Notes: a model not told the origin generated them from the letters alone. A DNA stretch of 64,000 nt from Phytopythium helicoides (GCA_024867545.1 JANFNE010000076.1:144501-208500); one strand, 5' to 3'. Positions 1 to 11,618 are shown, counted from the first letter of the stretch. Made by a program: numbers and translations.

Positions 1-427
1 CGCGGAGATGGTCGACCAGCATGCAGCACGTCTGGTAATCCAGGGTTCCGAGTACCGGTTATTTTCAACTGTTCATGTCTCCAAGTTGTAGTTAGTGCGT
101 GACTATCCCGATCGTCCAGCGGTCGCCCTCTAGGTCGACCCAAGCAACCGCTTCGATTTTGACGAGGAGCTCCTACCAGAGGATAGCTGGAAGAGTATGT
201 CGAACGAGGGAGAGTATGAGGTGGAGAAGATCCTCGACGTGCGTACTGGGCGGCGAACGCGTTATGGGCACAGCCTACGCGAGTTTCTAGTTCAGTGGAA
301 GGGCTACGATGACCCGAGTTGGGTCGACGAGGCCGATCTCAGTTGCGGTGCGTTACTGTTCGAGTTCCTGAGGGGTCGAACCAGCAAGAGCGGCCTAAGC
401 GCTATGCAAACCCATGAAGAGGCGTAG
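1..427 (+). pseudogene. Ty3/gypsy pol 3' end: integrase tail plus chromodomain, broken
   Basis: The reading frame containing base 2 runs from the window edge through an integrase C-terminal SH3-like stretch (FSTVHVSKL, near 70-90) into a chromodomain at about 215-350, with the typical EYEVEKILD start and FLVQWKGY core, and ends in an RTSKSGLSAMQ-type tail seen in oomycete chromoviruses. Two in-frame TAG codons, at 89-91 and 131-133, interrupt it before the first ATG at 197. It is therefore a dead pol remnant and not a free-standing chromodomain gene. In living elements the chromodomain directs integration to marked chromatin. Protease, reverse transcriptase and most of integrase, if present, lie outside the window. 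No LTR could be identified downstream. Confidence 0.75.
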
Positions 428-865
428 CACAAAGTGATGCGCTGATCAAGGGGTTCGCAGTTGAGCGGATACCCGGCATGGGGTGGATGCAAGACAGACT
501 AAGGAAAAGAAGATGGTTTACGTGTGCTTACCAAAAGACAAGCGCCGACAAGGAGTCCAAGATGCCAGTTATGATGAAGAGCGGACGACATGCACACGAC
601 CCGAAAGAGTGGACAAAGCCGAGATGAATTTATGTGTTATTCAAGTAAGTGCCTGCAAATGGAGATCAGTGACCACCAGTATCACGACGAAGCAGTGACG
701 CAGCGTGGTGCGCGCAAGAACTTGTCGCGCAGACGCGAAAGCTGATAAGCAGGATGACCCTGGATACCGGCGTGATACTGTAGACGCCAAGGATCCGCTC
801 GGTCCAACGCTTCCAATGACCCGACTAAGCTACGGGGCAGTCGAGGATCCTCGACCGGGTGCCAT
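428..865. other. Gap between two retroelement-like pieces
   Basis: No gene, tRNA or clear LTR is recognisable here. The short open frames have no family resemblance that I can see. Confidence 0.5.
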
Positions 866-3780
866 TCACGCACCTTGATGCGCGGCGCCAGATGAAAGAA
901 GAAGGAATCCAGCAGAATGTCGAGGTCGCAATAACCTCGATGGATAAGGTCGACGATCTCTGCGAGGATCAATCCACGAAGCTTTTATATGAGACAGTCG
1001 GTTTTTTCGCCGCTTCACGTAGGCTGCCAGGTCGGCGTCCAGCTGACCGCCGGTGAAGATCGCGAGGTGATGCGTTCCCACCCATAACACCTTGACACAC
1101 GAGCTGACGAAGTTTGTGTAGAGCGCCACTAGTGGTGCGAACACCGCATCCAGCGGATCGAAAGTCAATGGATCCACCGCGACCGTCATTGAATCCCATG
1201 GTTGATTGGTGTACAATGCGCTGATCGCGCTCCAAGTGAGCAGTCTGGGGTCGGCCGTGATGCGTGGTGCCTTTGCCGGGAAGATCGATCCGCTAATAGG
1301 CACCAGATTTAGGATCCACTCCACGTCGACAGCACCCCGGAAGGATGACGACACTTCCAACACCGGCCAGGGCTCGACTTCGGACTCCAAGAAGGCTACT
1401 GGGCTGCGCGCTCCTGGGATCGACACGAAGCTTGAGGGCGTGTCGCTCGCGTCACTTGTGATGAAGGTCGAGGAGGAGCTGTCGGAAGGTGATGGAGACG
1501 CGCTCCCGTCGGGATTCGCGTTGTCACCACGTCGAACAGGCGACACTGAGCGGCGAGCAGCTTGCGCCCCGCCTAACACCGACGCCTGCGTCGACGCTCC
1601 GACCGGAAAGGTGACGGAACGGCCACGCGCTCCCCGAAGGTCCGCTCTCGGCGCACTGCCCGCAGTGTGCACCGCAGACACCTCCGACACTGGTCCCGTG
1701 GCCGTCGTGCGCTCAGCTAACGACGCAGAGCTGGACACGGTGATGGGGAAGGAGGATGAGGCAGGTGCGAACGTCGGCGGGCTTGTGACAGGCGCATCCC
1801 CTTGCGTCTCAGCGCATCACCCACCGGCTCGTCCACACCAAGGAAAAAGGCCGCTGGAGACAGTGCAAGAGTCAGACGAGGGAGATGAGATCAAACGACC
1901 ACGTGAAGCCACTCACCAGGATCTGCGTGCATGCGCAGCGCACGGCGGGGAGCGCCACGGATCAGAGCTGGCCGAGGAATGCGGTACGTGCTGGGTAGAC
2001 TGGCGACTGGCAACGCTTCCTCTGGGGCACGGCGTTGGATCTTGGCGGGACGCGAAGAGGGCACGAACGACGGCAGCACGCGGCCACGACCCGCACCTCG
2101 CTCGGAAGCAGATGTTGCAGGCAAAGCAGACTGATCCTGGTGGACAGCAGAATGCACGTCGTCAGGGACCACCGCGGTCGACGCCACAACCGACTCATGG
2201 CTATCTGGAGGCGATCCCAGCTGAGCGTGGCCCAACGTGCGCACCGACACAGGAGAGCCATCGGCAGGTGAAGAGGGCTTCGGACTGCCGTCGGGTGACG
2301 AATCGGAACTGTACACCACAATAGGCGAAGAGGGTGGCGGCTTTCGAGCCGGTGAGCCACTGGATGCTGGTGGACTGGACGGAGACCGGCTGAGGCGCGC
2401 AATGAGCAGCGACAGTCGCTGCTGCAACGCGTCCCGACTCTGCTGCACGTCATGCAGGCCAGCCTGCAGAGTGTCTTGCATGGCCTTAGCGTCTTGACAG
2501 CGCGAACGCAGCGAGTCGCGCTCAAGAGCCACTGTGCGGAGCAGCTCACGAGTAACATCATGCCCGTGTTGTTCAGCGTCGAGACGTACCCTCACCGACC
2601 GAAGATCGGCCTCGAGAGTACTCTGAGTCGCCGCCAAGTCTTCGATGCGCTGACGCAAGATCCGGCGCGCGTCGCGACCCTTCAATACGCTCTCTCTGAA
2701 GCAGATGCACTGACCCGCAGGCGAGAAAAACGTCGCTGAAGATCTTGTCTGGTCGCTTGAAGAGCCGACACCTCGGCTGCAGCATTTGTGCTTGCCTCTT
2801 CAGCACAACGCACACCTTCCCGCGCTCGGTGTACCTCGGCGACAGTATCGGTAGCCGCCGTTTGTAGCTGCACGACGGTGGCCCGCAGACGGTCCACCTC
2901 TGCTCGAAGATCAGCACCTGGGGGCGGAAGCGGAAAGTTGTATGGCTCGCGAGCAGCTAGCTGCGATTCCAAGTCTGCTACCCGTGCTAGCAGTCGCTCA
3001 TGCTCGGGACCAGGCGTGAGCACGTCACGGTCATGCGGTACTGACTGGTTTATCGTCACCATGGGGCTGACGAAGTTGTTGCTCAAGCTCGGCTACGCGA
3101 GACTCCAAGTCGGACACGTAGGCTTGGCGGCGTTCACTCTCAACGACGTCTGCATATTCGTCTGCTTCCATCGCAGCCAGACGCGCTTGTAGAGCATCTG
3201 CACGGTCACGGCCGGCCCGCGCGTCCTCAAGACTGGCCTCCAGTTCACGTATCACTTCTTTGAGCTGCCGCCGTTCAGTCGATCTCTCCGTGAGCCGCTG
3301 CATTGTGCGCTGGAAGCGTTGGTCGCAGTACCAAGCGAAGCCTTCACCTTGACGCAAGATCTCAGTCCCACGACGATGAAAATCAGCCGCGTGCTCGTGT
3401 AGCCGGCGATGTAAAGCCTGGAGGGCCATGTGGTCTGCGTAGATGCGGTCGGAAGAACCGGCAAAGGACGTGAGTTCCGCGACCGCATCAGCCGCCGACC
3501 GCACCAGGATCGGGGAGGCCAGGGTATATGGGGTTGTCGGCGACCGCGGAGCAGATGCATTGCACACCGAGCACCCGCGGACGACCTCCTCAGGCTGTAA
3601 TGGCGGGTCGGCGAGCCGCTCGCCGGGAGTTCTGTCGTCGCGCGTGGCTCCTTGACCAGGATCGTTGAAAGAAGGATCCTCAAACTCGTCGGTCGACTCG
3701 TCGAGGAGTTCAGTAGCAGAGCCCTCCGACATGGTGTCGGAGAACCATTGAGGTGTCGGGCTGGAACTGCTCTGGTGCAT
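866..3780 (-). pseudogene. Frame-disrupted coiled-coil / Ser-Pro-rich protein, possibly retroelement gag-like
   Basis: Four consecutive minus-strand open stretches follow each other in different frames: 3780-3031, 3086-2682, 2685-1891 and about 1795-866. The first ATG is at 3780. Read together they give an acidic N-terminus, a long heptad-rich coiled coil (for example LESRVAELEQQL and RIEDLAATQSTLEADL), a Ser/Pro-rich linker, and a C-terminal globular segment (LTWSAISALYTNQPWDSM). This order of coiled coil, low-complexity linker and C-terminal domain resembles oomycete repeat-associated proteins that may act as gag. I know no named family for it. The overlapping frame changes suggest decay. 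A competing 372-codon frame on the + strand (1206-2324) shows no domain. Functional assignment is uncertain. Confidence 0.45.
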
Positions 3781-3909
3781 CGTAGAGATTGGAGCAATGT
3801 TCCTCGCGCGCACACAGCTGGCTTGCACGTACGCGACGAGGGGGCGGCTGTGGTGGAGCGCACAGGGGAAAAGCGAGGATTTGCGCGCTCCTGATGGGAA
3901 GATCGGCAA

Positions 3910-4991
3910 CGACTACAGCAACGGCGGCGAGTGTCCAAAGGTGTACACACTCATCTGTGTGGACCACCTCAAGATGGGACCCAAGGATCCAACCATCATT
4001 CGTAGGTCCTCCAGGGATCGCTTGATGACGGCACGCGCGTCGGCCCCGGCATTGATTACGCAACTCGGACCAGATGATCTTCACACAAAACAGGTACATA
4101 GGCGTGCAGGAGCAGGTACAAGGATGGGTAGGCACAGACACGTAGGTAAACAGTCAGTCGAGAATTCACCTTGGGGTATCAAGACGTCTTCCTTGTTCTC
4201 CTCTGCTCGACCAACTCCTCCCAACTCCACGCCCGATAAGAGGGTTAGAAGACTAACAAAGGACTTTGGACTACACTTTGGGTGACCAGGCGAGGATCGC
4301 CAGCCACATCTATCCTTTGGCGCGCCAGGACTAGGATCCTGTGTGGAGAAGTGGCCGGCCAAATCGGCGCTCGGCCTTCTCTCACGCGCCTGACACCGAC
4401 TCTCGGAGGGTTTACTCCGCTTGGCGGACGGCGTCACGTTGTGTACCCGTCGGTGGGCGATCCGCGATCCTCGCGGATACGGAGGAAGAATAGTGTGTGG
4501 TCGAGATGTTCTTGAGCGTGGTGGGGGTCGCAGCAGCTGAAACTCCTCGCGCTGCGACTGTGGGGTTGGTTGCTGCGTGGCAGCTGGCTTCGGCGTCCGC
4601 GATGTCGAAGCGCTCTAAAAAGGTTGCGGCAGGTGTTGTTCCTTGCCGCCCAAAAGGTAGATCACTAGGGATCCCAATGTCCTTTACCGTTGTCTTGCAC
4701 CCTCTTGTTGGGTGTGGGCTGAGTTGAGACGTGATTTGTAGGCCAAGAAGACGGCTTGAGCTCTCCAAAGTAGATTCACGGCTGATTTACCCTGCTGGCT
4801 GCACGTCCTGCAACCACTTCTACGCTAGCTCTACCCTCTGTGACATCCTAGATGTGGTACACGCTATCTAGGCATGAGTGCCTAATCTGACTCTAGTACA
4901 AATAGCCTAGTCCAATCAGACTCAGTGATGCGCCGTCCTATCGCCGTCCATTCGTACTTAACTGGGTCGTCCAGGTAGCCTCGGGGTGTCT
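3910..4991. other. Repeat-flanking DNA without a recognisable gene
   Basis: Only short, unsupported open frames occur. I looked for LTR ends of the TG...CA type next to the neighbouring retroelement pieces and could not define a pair. Confidence 0.45.
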
Positions 4992-5750
4992 TCACACTTC
5001 AGAGTATTCTCGTCGCGATCCCCTCGCCGTTCTCGGCGATCCTCGTGGGGCCGCTTCGCCACAGAGGACGTCCATGTAGGAGGCACGCTTCGTTACCTTG
5101 CGTCTCTTGAACGCCTCCACAACAAAAGTAGACCTCACCTCGACGTCATCTTCAGAAGCGTTCTGCTGCTTGAAGGGTTCGCAAGCTGCACGCTCAGCCT
5201 GGCTCAGCGACTCGCAGCGCTGCAATTTGACAATACCAGACTCTAGATGAGGGTAGTTGACAATAGGTGCTGCAACACCAAGGCGGCGCTTCATCGTCGG
5301 GTACGAGGCGACTACGTGGTCGAAGAGCCTGCGCACACCAGATAGAGTTAGGTTGCTGCGTTGTAGCGTCTTGGTAACACCTTCAAAGTTCTCGAGGTTG
5401 TCTAAGAGGGCACGAGCACGCTCATTCTCGCTGCGCCGCAGCAGTAACGGCTGGATGTCGAACTCGACGAGCACGCCGTGACCTAGTGAGCTAATGGCTG
5501 GCTCGAGCCGGACGTAGCGCTTGAGCATCACATACGTGCTCGGCCACCAAGTTGCGTTGCGGAGCAGCGGCGCCAGCTTCGACACCCAGCGGAGCAGCGC
5601 GCGGCCCTTGATCGTCCGGAGCTTGGCCATGAGCGCTTGGATCTTGGTCAGCAGCGGCTGGTCGACCGCTAGGAAGTCTCCTACAGCCAAGTTAATGCGG
5701 TGGCTGGCGCACCCAATCAACGGGATGGCATCAATGCGTGTATCAATATA
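4992..5750 (-). pseudogene. hAT-like transposase fragment
   Basis: About 250 codons on the minus strand are open, with IGCASHRINLAV followed by an Ala/Leu-rich helical stretch, a WWPSTYVMLKRY segment and AISSL. This is the order seen in the insertion-domain part of oomycete hAT transposases, whose hallmark is an [IL]GCASHR[FL]NLA block followed by a TRWSS-like block. The frame has a stop just upstream of 5750 and no DDE N-terminal part or C-terminal dimerisation block, so it is a fragment. No ATG precedes the IGCASHR block in frame. Terminal inverted repeats and target-site duplication were not found. Confidence 0.6.
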
Positions 5751-6466
5751 TTGGATGTATCTTGATTAAAGTATGACAAAAAGAGTAGTACGCCGTCCGG
5801 ACATCACCCTCCCACTATAGTCAGCTGAAGTTCTGCAAAAGGGCCAAAACTACCATTTTACAAGCGATTTACATGTCATCTTTTGAAAAGTATGCAGAAA
5901 GGACGATGCAACCGCAACAGGGTTAATTTGAACAATGGCAATACATTTTCAAGTTATTACTTGATAGGAAGCCCTGGTGGAAAAGCTACGCAGGGATCAA
6001 GGGATCTGGACCGCAGCCAAACTTTCAAATTCCGTGAGTGGAAGCGTTCGCAAACGTTGGATAGCCATCTCACGTCCATACCGTAAAGTTGCCGACAGCG
6101 GCCGACGCCGGCCGACACACATGTGATTGGTTAAAAGTATTGAATTGTTTTATAAAAGGGTCACGAGTTTGACGAAATCACGGGTACAAACTTGGCACAG
6201 CTCACTGGAGACGCCTAATCCAGTCAGCTCGTTGTCGGTTCAAATCCCTCCGCATGCGAATGACGGCGTTGCAGTGTTGACTATGGTGATGCAAAGCAGG
6301 TCGCCCCCATTATAGTGGGTTATCCCACTTACTGACTGCAGCGCACTAATTCACATCGAGACACAATTTTTAGAACTATTTACTAAACTGACTCAAACAA
6401 TTAAAGTAATTATATAATTTAACAAACTATTTACCAAAAACTACAGAAAAAGTTGCCTCCATGGAT
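5751..6466. other. AT-rich gap
   Basis: No coding signal is seen. A TATA-like run lies near 6150 and a GGTTCAAATCC motif (tRNA B-box-like) near 6237, but no tRNA cloverleaf can be folded around it. Confidence 0.4.
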
Positions 6467-6487
6467 GTGCCGACGAGTCAAAATAAG

Positions 6488-6699
6488 TCGACGTTGATTC
6501 ACATTTACTCGACGTTGATTCACAATTACTCGACGTTGAGTCAAATTAACTCGACGTTGATTCACAATAACTCGACGGATTCACAATTACTCGACGTTGA
6601 TTCATAATAACTCGACGCTGATTCAAAATTACTCGACGTAGATTCAATATTACTCGACGCTGATTCAAAATTACTCGACTATTGCTCACTGTTAGTCGA
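6488..6699 (+). repeat. Left 21-bp tandem array (about 10 units)
   Basis: Imperfect units are built on TCGACGTTGATTCACAAT plus three bases, repeated every 21 bp with one shorter unit near 6575. Each unit starts with the invariant TCGAC. Confidence 0.85.
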
Positions 6700-6810
6700 T
6701 GGATCATAGGCAGTTGTCGTTGAGTGATGAACGTTTTGACACTCGTTGCTAATGTTTTGAGCAAACGCATATGTAGAAACCGTTATGCTAAGCAGGATGG
6801 GTCCACCTGC

Positions 6811-8930
6811 TCATGGTTGGTAGCCTTTGTTTGTCTTGGGACGGGCAAAAATCTTGGTAGTCTTCGATATCTTGGCAGCCTTTGTTGCCGTAGTTGACTT
6901 TGGTGCGCCACCAGCCTTGATAGGTTGCTTCTTGTTCGCATTCTTGGGCTTCATGTCTTCAAGCCTCTTTATGATAGAGTGAAGCATCTTGGCTCGACGA
7001 GTCGCAGTTTGTTCTGGTCCAAGCCCAGTCTTGAAGAGCTCTTGTTGATCTGCTAGAGTCTTCGGCTGGTGCTGATTGATGAAACCCACGATCGTGTTTA
7101 ACGAACACAAAAGTCGAACTCCACAGTCGTAGCCGTCCTTCAGGAGAGGAAGCGAGTGAAATGTGTGGTCTTGAAACTTGGTCGTTGATTTCTTCGTTTG
7201 AAACGACAGGTGGAGAGCAGTGACAAACCACTTCATAACTCGGCAGATGTACACCGAATCGTGGATCTTCATCGCACAGTCAACGTGGTAAATTACCACA
7301 TTCTCCTCAAGAGGTGTCTCCAAAACAAGCAGACTCCAGTGGTTTAAGCCGTAAATGGGCAAAAGAACGTAGCGGAAGGCTCTCCGATTGACTTGGCTGA
7401 CTGCATCCGCAGCTCCTTTCATGTCTTTCGCATGATACGAGCTGTCAATATGAAGAAAGATTGCGCTGTCGAGGGTGAAAACGAGCTCGCAGTGTGGGGT
7501 CTTCTGAACAACATGGTTAATAATAGTGTTAGAGACTTGAGATCACTTTCCTTTTTAGCTCCTCTGCAAATGCTGCCGCTGGAGACCGCATGACCAAAAG
7601 TACAGGATCGGCCCTGGCTGTTTGAACACGCTTGGATTGGCGAGGTTTGTTGGTTGTCTTGCTCTTCTTTTGAGGCTTCGTGGTTATTTTACTCTTCTTC
7701 TTCTGGGGCGTCATAGATAACTTTCTCTTCTGATGAGCGATTTTTCCACCCCTAATGTTGCCATTGACGTCTTCGTCACCATCCAAATCTTCTTCATCAT
7801 CCTCGTCTGTCACTGCCTCCTTTCCAGCCAATGTCGATTGGGATCGTCGTCGTCGTCTTCTTCCTCATCAGCATCACTGCTTGTAGCAACACCTTCGTCA
7901 ACCTCTCTGTGAGCTTGATCCTCCCAGCTATCATCAAGTGCCAATAGCCCCTCGCGACTTGATGTCCGGGGATTCACAATAATTGCTGACTCGTGCTGCG
8001 GCTTCTGACGTCTGACTGCCGTAGAGGATTTGGAATGGCTAGTCGCTTGACTTTTGCTGCCGCTAGCCGCAGATGCAGATGCTGATCCCGATCCTTCTGT
8101 CGCTGTCTTGGTTGATGTCGATGCTGTACCGATCAATGTTGACGAGGACGACGTCGAGGACGATGATGACAGAAAAGAAACTGCTTCTGGCGCGGCTGCC
8201 GACGTCGAAGTAGACGTTGAAGTCGTAGATGCGTCCTGAGGTGGGTTGGCCGGAGAAGTGGTCTTTGATTGACCCGCGGACGCTGACGCAGAGGCGGTGC
8301 TTGACGATAGAGCTTCTTCTTGGACTCCTGTATCACTCGTGGTCGGGCTCTCATTGTAATCCGCAGGCTGGGTCGTGGCATCTTGGTCGACGCGACTGGA
8401 CTCGGACGTTGATGTTGCGATCTTGTGCCTCTTAATCAGGCGTCGAACCTGTGTACGCTGCGTATGCGGATTGAGAATTGCGAAGTCGTTGTACCGCTTG
8501 CAGTGCTCTAGGAGCGAAGCTGGAGTCACAGTGTCGCCATCATTAGCGCACTGATCAGCAAACTTGATTGCCTCCCACTCATAGTCATCCATCTTGTGCT
8601 TGCGGCCTGCACCCTTGGCCCTCTTTCGTCCGGAGATCGCTGGCGGCTCGTTGATTGCGCTGAGACCTTATCGGAGTACTGCTTGCGCCATCCCGATAGT
8701 GTCCCCCTTGGAACATTCAGCTCTTCGGCCGCAGTCGTCAGACTCCAGCCGTTTTCCTTCCATGCTGCCAACTTGGCAAGCTTCTCTTCGATCTTTAAAA
8801 CCTTTAAGCGACGTTTCTGGAGCAAAGCTATGTCACTGCTGGATAGCTGAACAGTGCCACTAGGCACACTGCCCTGGCTGGTCGCATCGCGGGTTGGACT
8901 AGAGCATTGACGCTCCGTAGATTGCTCCAT
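6811..8930 (-). pseudogene. HTH DNA-binding + Ulp1/C48 cysteine-protease-like gene, frameshifted
   Basis: Transcribed right to left. 8930-8656 gives a helix-turn-helix (SLTTAAEELNVPRGTLSGWRK). The frame then changes to 8592-7810, with a second HTH_Tc5-like helical block (WEAIKFADQCANDGDTVTP) and a Ser/Thr-rich acidic linker. It changes again into a Lys-rich segment (7831-7529) and once more into the protease-like domain that ends at 6811. That domain keeps the C48 order His (NHWSLLVLE), Asp (IYHVDC), Cys (DGYDCGVRLLC). The Gln that normally sits six residues before the Cys is Leu. Ulp1 proteases cleave SUMO; in transposons their role is unknown. Three frame changes, near 8655, 7820 and 7545, argue for a pseudogene. 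Tiny introns cannot be excluded but no good splice sites are seen. Confidence 0.6.
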
Positions 8931-9127
8931 TTCGAGATGGTTTCTTGTTGCTTCGTTCTGAGGCTGGGAGGGGGAGGTTGGGGTTCATTTCAAAAGTGAG
9001 AGGCTGTCATGGACTGAACTGAATTTACCATAGATCTGTGAATAAAATACGTACTGTCTGCCATAGTTGCGAATGGTGGGTAAATGCAAGCAGACAGCGT
9101 AATTGCTGTGCTATTATGAAACTCTTT

Positions 9128-9611
9128 CGAGTAATATTGAATCAACGTCGACTAATTTTGAAAATATGTCGGGTAATTGTGACTTCACGTCGCGTAATTA
9201 TGAACCAGCGTCGAGTAATTATGAATCCGGCGAGTTATTGTGACCCGAAGTCGAGTAATTTTGAATTGGCGTCGGGTTATTATGAATCAGCGTCGAGTTA
9301 TTGTGACTCGAAGTCGAGTTATTATGAATCAGCGTCGGGTTATTATGAATCAGCGTCGAGTTATTGTGACTCTAAGTCGAGTTATTATGAATCATTGTCG
9401 AGTTATTATGAATCATTGTCGAGTTATTATGAATCATTGTCGAGTAATTTTGAATCATTGTCGGGTTATTATGAATCATTGTCGAGTTATTATGAATCAG
9501 CGTCGAGTAATTTTGAATCATTGTCGGGTAAATGTGAATCAACGTCGGGTTAATGTGAATCAACGTCGAGTTAATGTGAATCAGCATCGAGTAATTGTGA
9601 ATCAGTGTCGA
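9128..9611 (-). repeat. Right 21-bp tandem array (about 23 units), inverted relative to the left array
   Basis: On the + strand the units read GTAATTGTGAATCAACGTC plus GA, the reverse complement of the left array. Subtypes alternate: a GATTCAxCG-like centre, an AAGTC centre (9250-9375), and later an ATTGTC centre (9390-9520). This suggests local expansion by unequal exchange. Confidence 0.85.
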
Positions 9612-9665
9612 GCACTTGGAAATATACTCTCGTTTGATTCCTGCCTCTTCAAACCTATCAAATCA

Positions 9666-11099
9666 TCAGAAGACGTTCGTTGTGCTCACGGGAGCTGGGT
9701 CAACGATCAGACCGCGAGAGATTCGAGCTCGGTAGGCCTTGATCAGTTGGTCAAATACTCCTAGCTTTTTGAGCTCAACAAGTTTTTTCTTCAATCCGGA
9801 TCCAAATTTTCGTTTGCTTCCGTGGAGCCGCATGAATTCCATCATGTTCTTCTCTGCTTCATCGCCGAGTTGAAGCACCACAGACGTGTAATCACGTGCT
9901 TGAGGATCTAGGCGAAACCCATTAGGGAGAAACAACTTCAAGAACGCAACTATTTGCTTCGATGCAGACTTGTATTGCCGACTTGGACACTCGTCCCAAA
10001 GCCGAGGTACCTTTGTGTACCATTCAAACCAAATGGCAGAAGCTGACATCGCTGCCGCGCGGCCTGCTTTGATAGCAGTAGAAGAAGCAGAATCTTGTTG
10101 TCTTGGTGGCTGCTCAGCTTGTGGGATATGCTGAGGGCTTTGCACACCCGTCGCCTCATAACGCGCTAGTCGTTTTTCAAGTGCTTTCACACGATCAGAA
10201 AGCTCTCTGTTGTGGGTCAGTAACTCGCTGACAAGAATGTTCTGCTGATTGATCATTCGCTCTTCCTTCGTAAATAACACTTCTGATGGTTCTGTTTCGA
10301 CATCGACTTTGAGGGTGTGCTGCTGAATATGATGGCTCCATCCAAGTAGGTCACTCATGCCGATATTGAGTGCAAAGCAGCATGCTCTCATTCGGGTAGC
10401 GTATTGTGTAGTTGGATATCGATTGTTGATTTCCGGGAAATGCTGCACAAGCGATGCAGTAAGAATCTCCACAGTTCGTGCGTCAAGGTTGAGCGCGACG
10501 TCAGACAAGCCAACACAAGATACAAAGAGTTGGTGACCAAGCTCTCTAATCTTTGCGCGGTTCACAGAGTCAAATATTCCCAATGTTGGGATGCATGGTC
10601 TATCGTTTGCCTGCCAACCGCTCAAAACTTTTGCAACCTTTTGGTATTCTGTTGTGGTGTTGAACACATATGCAAACGCCTTGTTTGTTGCAGTCATATT
10701 CCAAGACCCACGGTCAAAAATCCATTGTGCACTCAAACTGGAATCACTGTTTGCATACTGAGCTCCACCGCGACGAAAAGGTTGCGACGACAGGTCTGTC
10801 GTAATCCCGGCGCGAGCTTGGATTGATGAAACTGTTTTTACAACTCGGTTAACGTAAGCGTGAATCTTTAACCCGGGTTGAGACTGTCCAGAACGACTTC
10901 CACTCGTTTTAGCTTCGTTGTTGCTCTCACCAATCGATGTCTCATAGTTGAACATATTGAGAGCTCCAGCTAATGCCAACCCGCTAGAAATTTCAAGGTT
11001 TTCATCATTTACATCGTCACATAACTGCGGATGGTCGAGAAGCGAAGATGTGGGATATGTCTGCATCGCAACAGCAACAGCAACAGCATGACCTCGATA
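9666..11099 (-). pseudogene. Crypton-like tyrosine recombinase, N-terminally incomplete
   Basis: About 477 codons are open from just after a TAG at 11102-11100. The segment contains YRGHAVAVAV, then SSQPFRRGGAQYAN, then QWIFDRGSWNMT, then KAFAYVFNTT and VAKVLSGW. This is the C-terminal half of a YR catalytic domain as found in stramenopile Cryptons: the HxxR box, a middle motif and the Tyr nucleophile (Tyr of FAYVF). The box His is Gln here. A long tail of about 270 residues follows, with a coiled coil (HNRELSDRVKALEKRL) and an Arg/Lys-rich helical end. The frame upstream of the TAG (11504-11103) is open but does not look like the recombinase N-terminus, and the first catalytic Arg region is not evident. 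Probably inactive. Confidence 0.6.
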
Positions 11100-11504
11100 C
11101 TAGTATAGTCTTGGTGGGTGATCTATCTTGTCGCGGTGCTCAAATCGATCGGTTGTATAGAGCACCCCCATAGATTGCGAAATCTCGCTCGTTAGCACAA
11201 ACCCCCTCTTTGTGCCCTTTTGAGAAAGCACATATCTAATCAGCGTTGCATAACTCTCAAAATTGGCCGAGCTACGACCAAAAATGTGGGTGCGTGATCT
11301 ATCCTGTCGCGGAGTGTATAACCGTTGCACCGAGATGCCAGTACGGGATACCTCATGTGTGGCGCGCGACAGTTTGTGTGCATCAAAGGACTTCATTGCG
11401 TTGGAGCTAATCGACAAGTCCTGTATCGCCACAAGCAAGGGCTGCTTTGCCAGCAACCAGCCATCCACGCAAGGTAGTTTGAGTCGCATCGTCAAACACC
11501 ACAT
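11100..11504 (-). other. Open frame upstream of the recombinase, unrecognised
   Basis: It is in the same frame as the downstream recombinase and separated from it by one TAG. It contains two copies of a short direct repeat (GATCTATCYTGTCGCGG, near 11118 and 11294). I cannot assign a domain. It may be inserted or rearranged DNA inside the former recombinase gene. Confidence 0.3.
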
Positions 11505-11618
11505 TAGGGAGACTCTAGTCTTGACACGATAGCTTAGCTTTGTGCTAGATCGCTACGAAACATCTTCTTCCTTTGCAACATCGCCTCACCTCCAAGGGTT
11601 TTCCTGAAGGGTCCCGCT

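Larger units (their letters stand above)
6467..9615 (-). mobile_element. Putative element: HTH/Ulp1-like gene between inverted 21-bp repeat arrays
   Basis: A minus-strand gene (8930-6811) is bracketed by two tandem arrays of the same 21-bp motif in opposite orientation (6488-6699 and 9128-9611). The outermost bases on both sides read approximately GTGC-CGAC inward, which could be the element ends. No target-site duplication was recognised. The arrangement of DNA-binding domain plus inverted iteron-like arrays suggests a self-contained mobile unit. The class is not established, because no DDE, YR or rolling-circle nuclease is encoded between the arrays. A tyrosine recombinase on the same strand lies just outside, at 9666-11099, and could belong to the same element. 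Confidence 0.5.

Noticed and set aside
6120..6260. Possible tRNA or SINE with a GGTTCAAATCC B box
   Set aside because: The T stem does not pair and no acceptor or anticodon arm can be formed.
6467..9615. CRISPR-like repeats
   Set aside because: The units adjoin each other without unique spacers, and the genome is eukaryotic.
9038..9764. Repetitive peptides such as SSYYESASS from 9038-9553 and overlapping frames
   Set aside because: They are the 21-bp (seven-codon) array read in frame; the repeat is iteron-like DNA, not a protein repeat.
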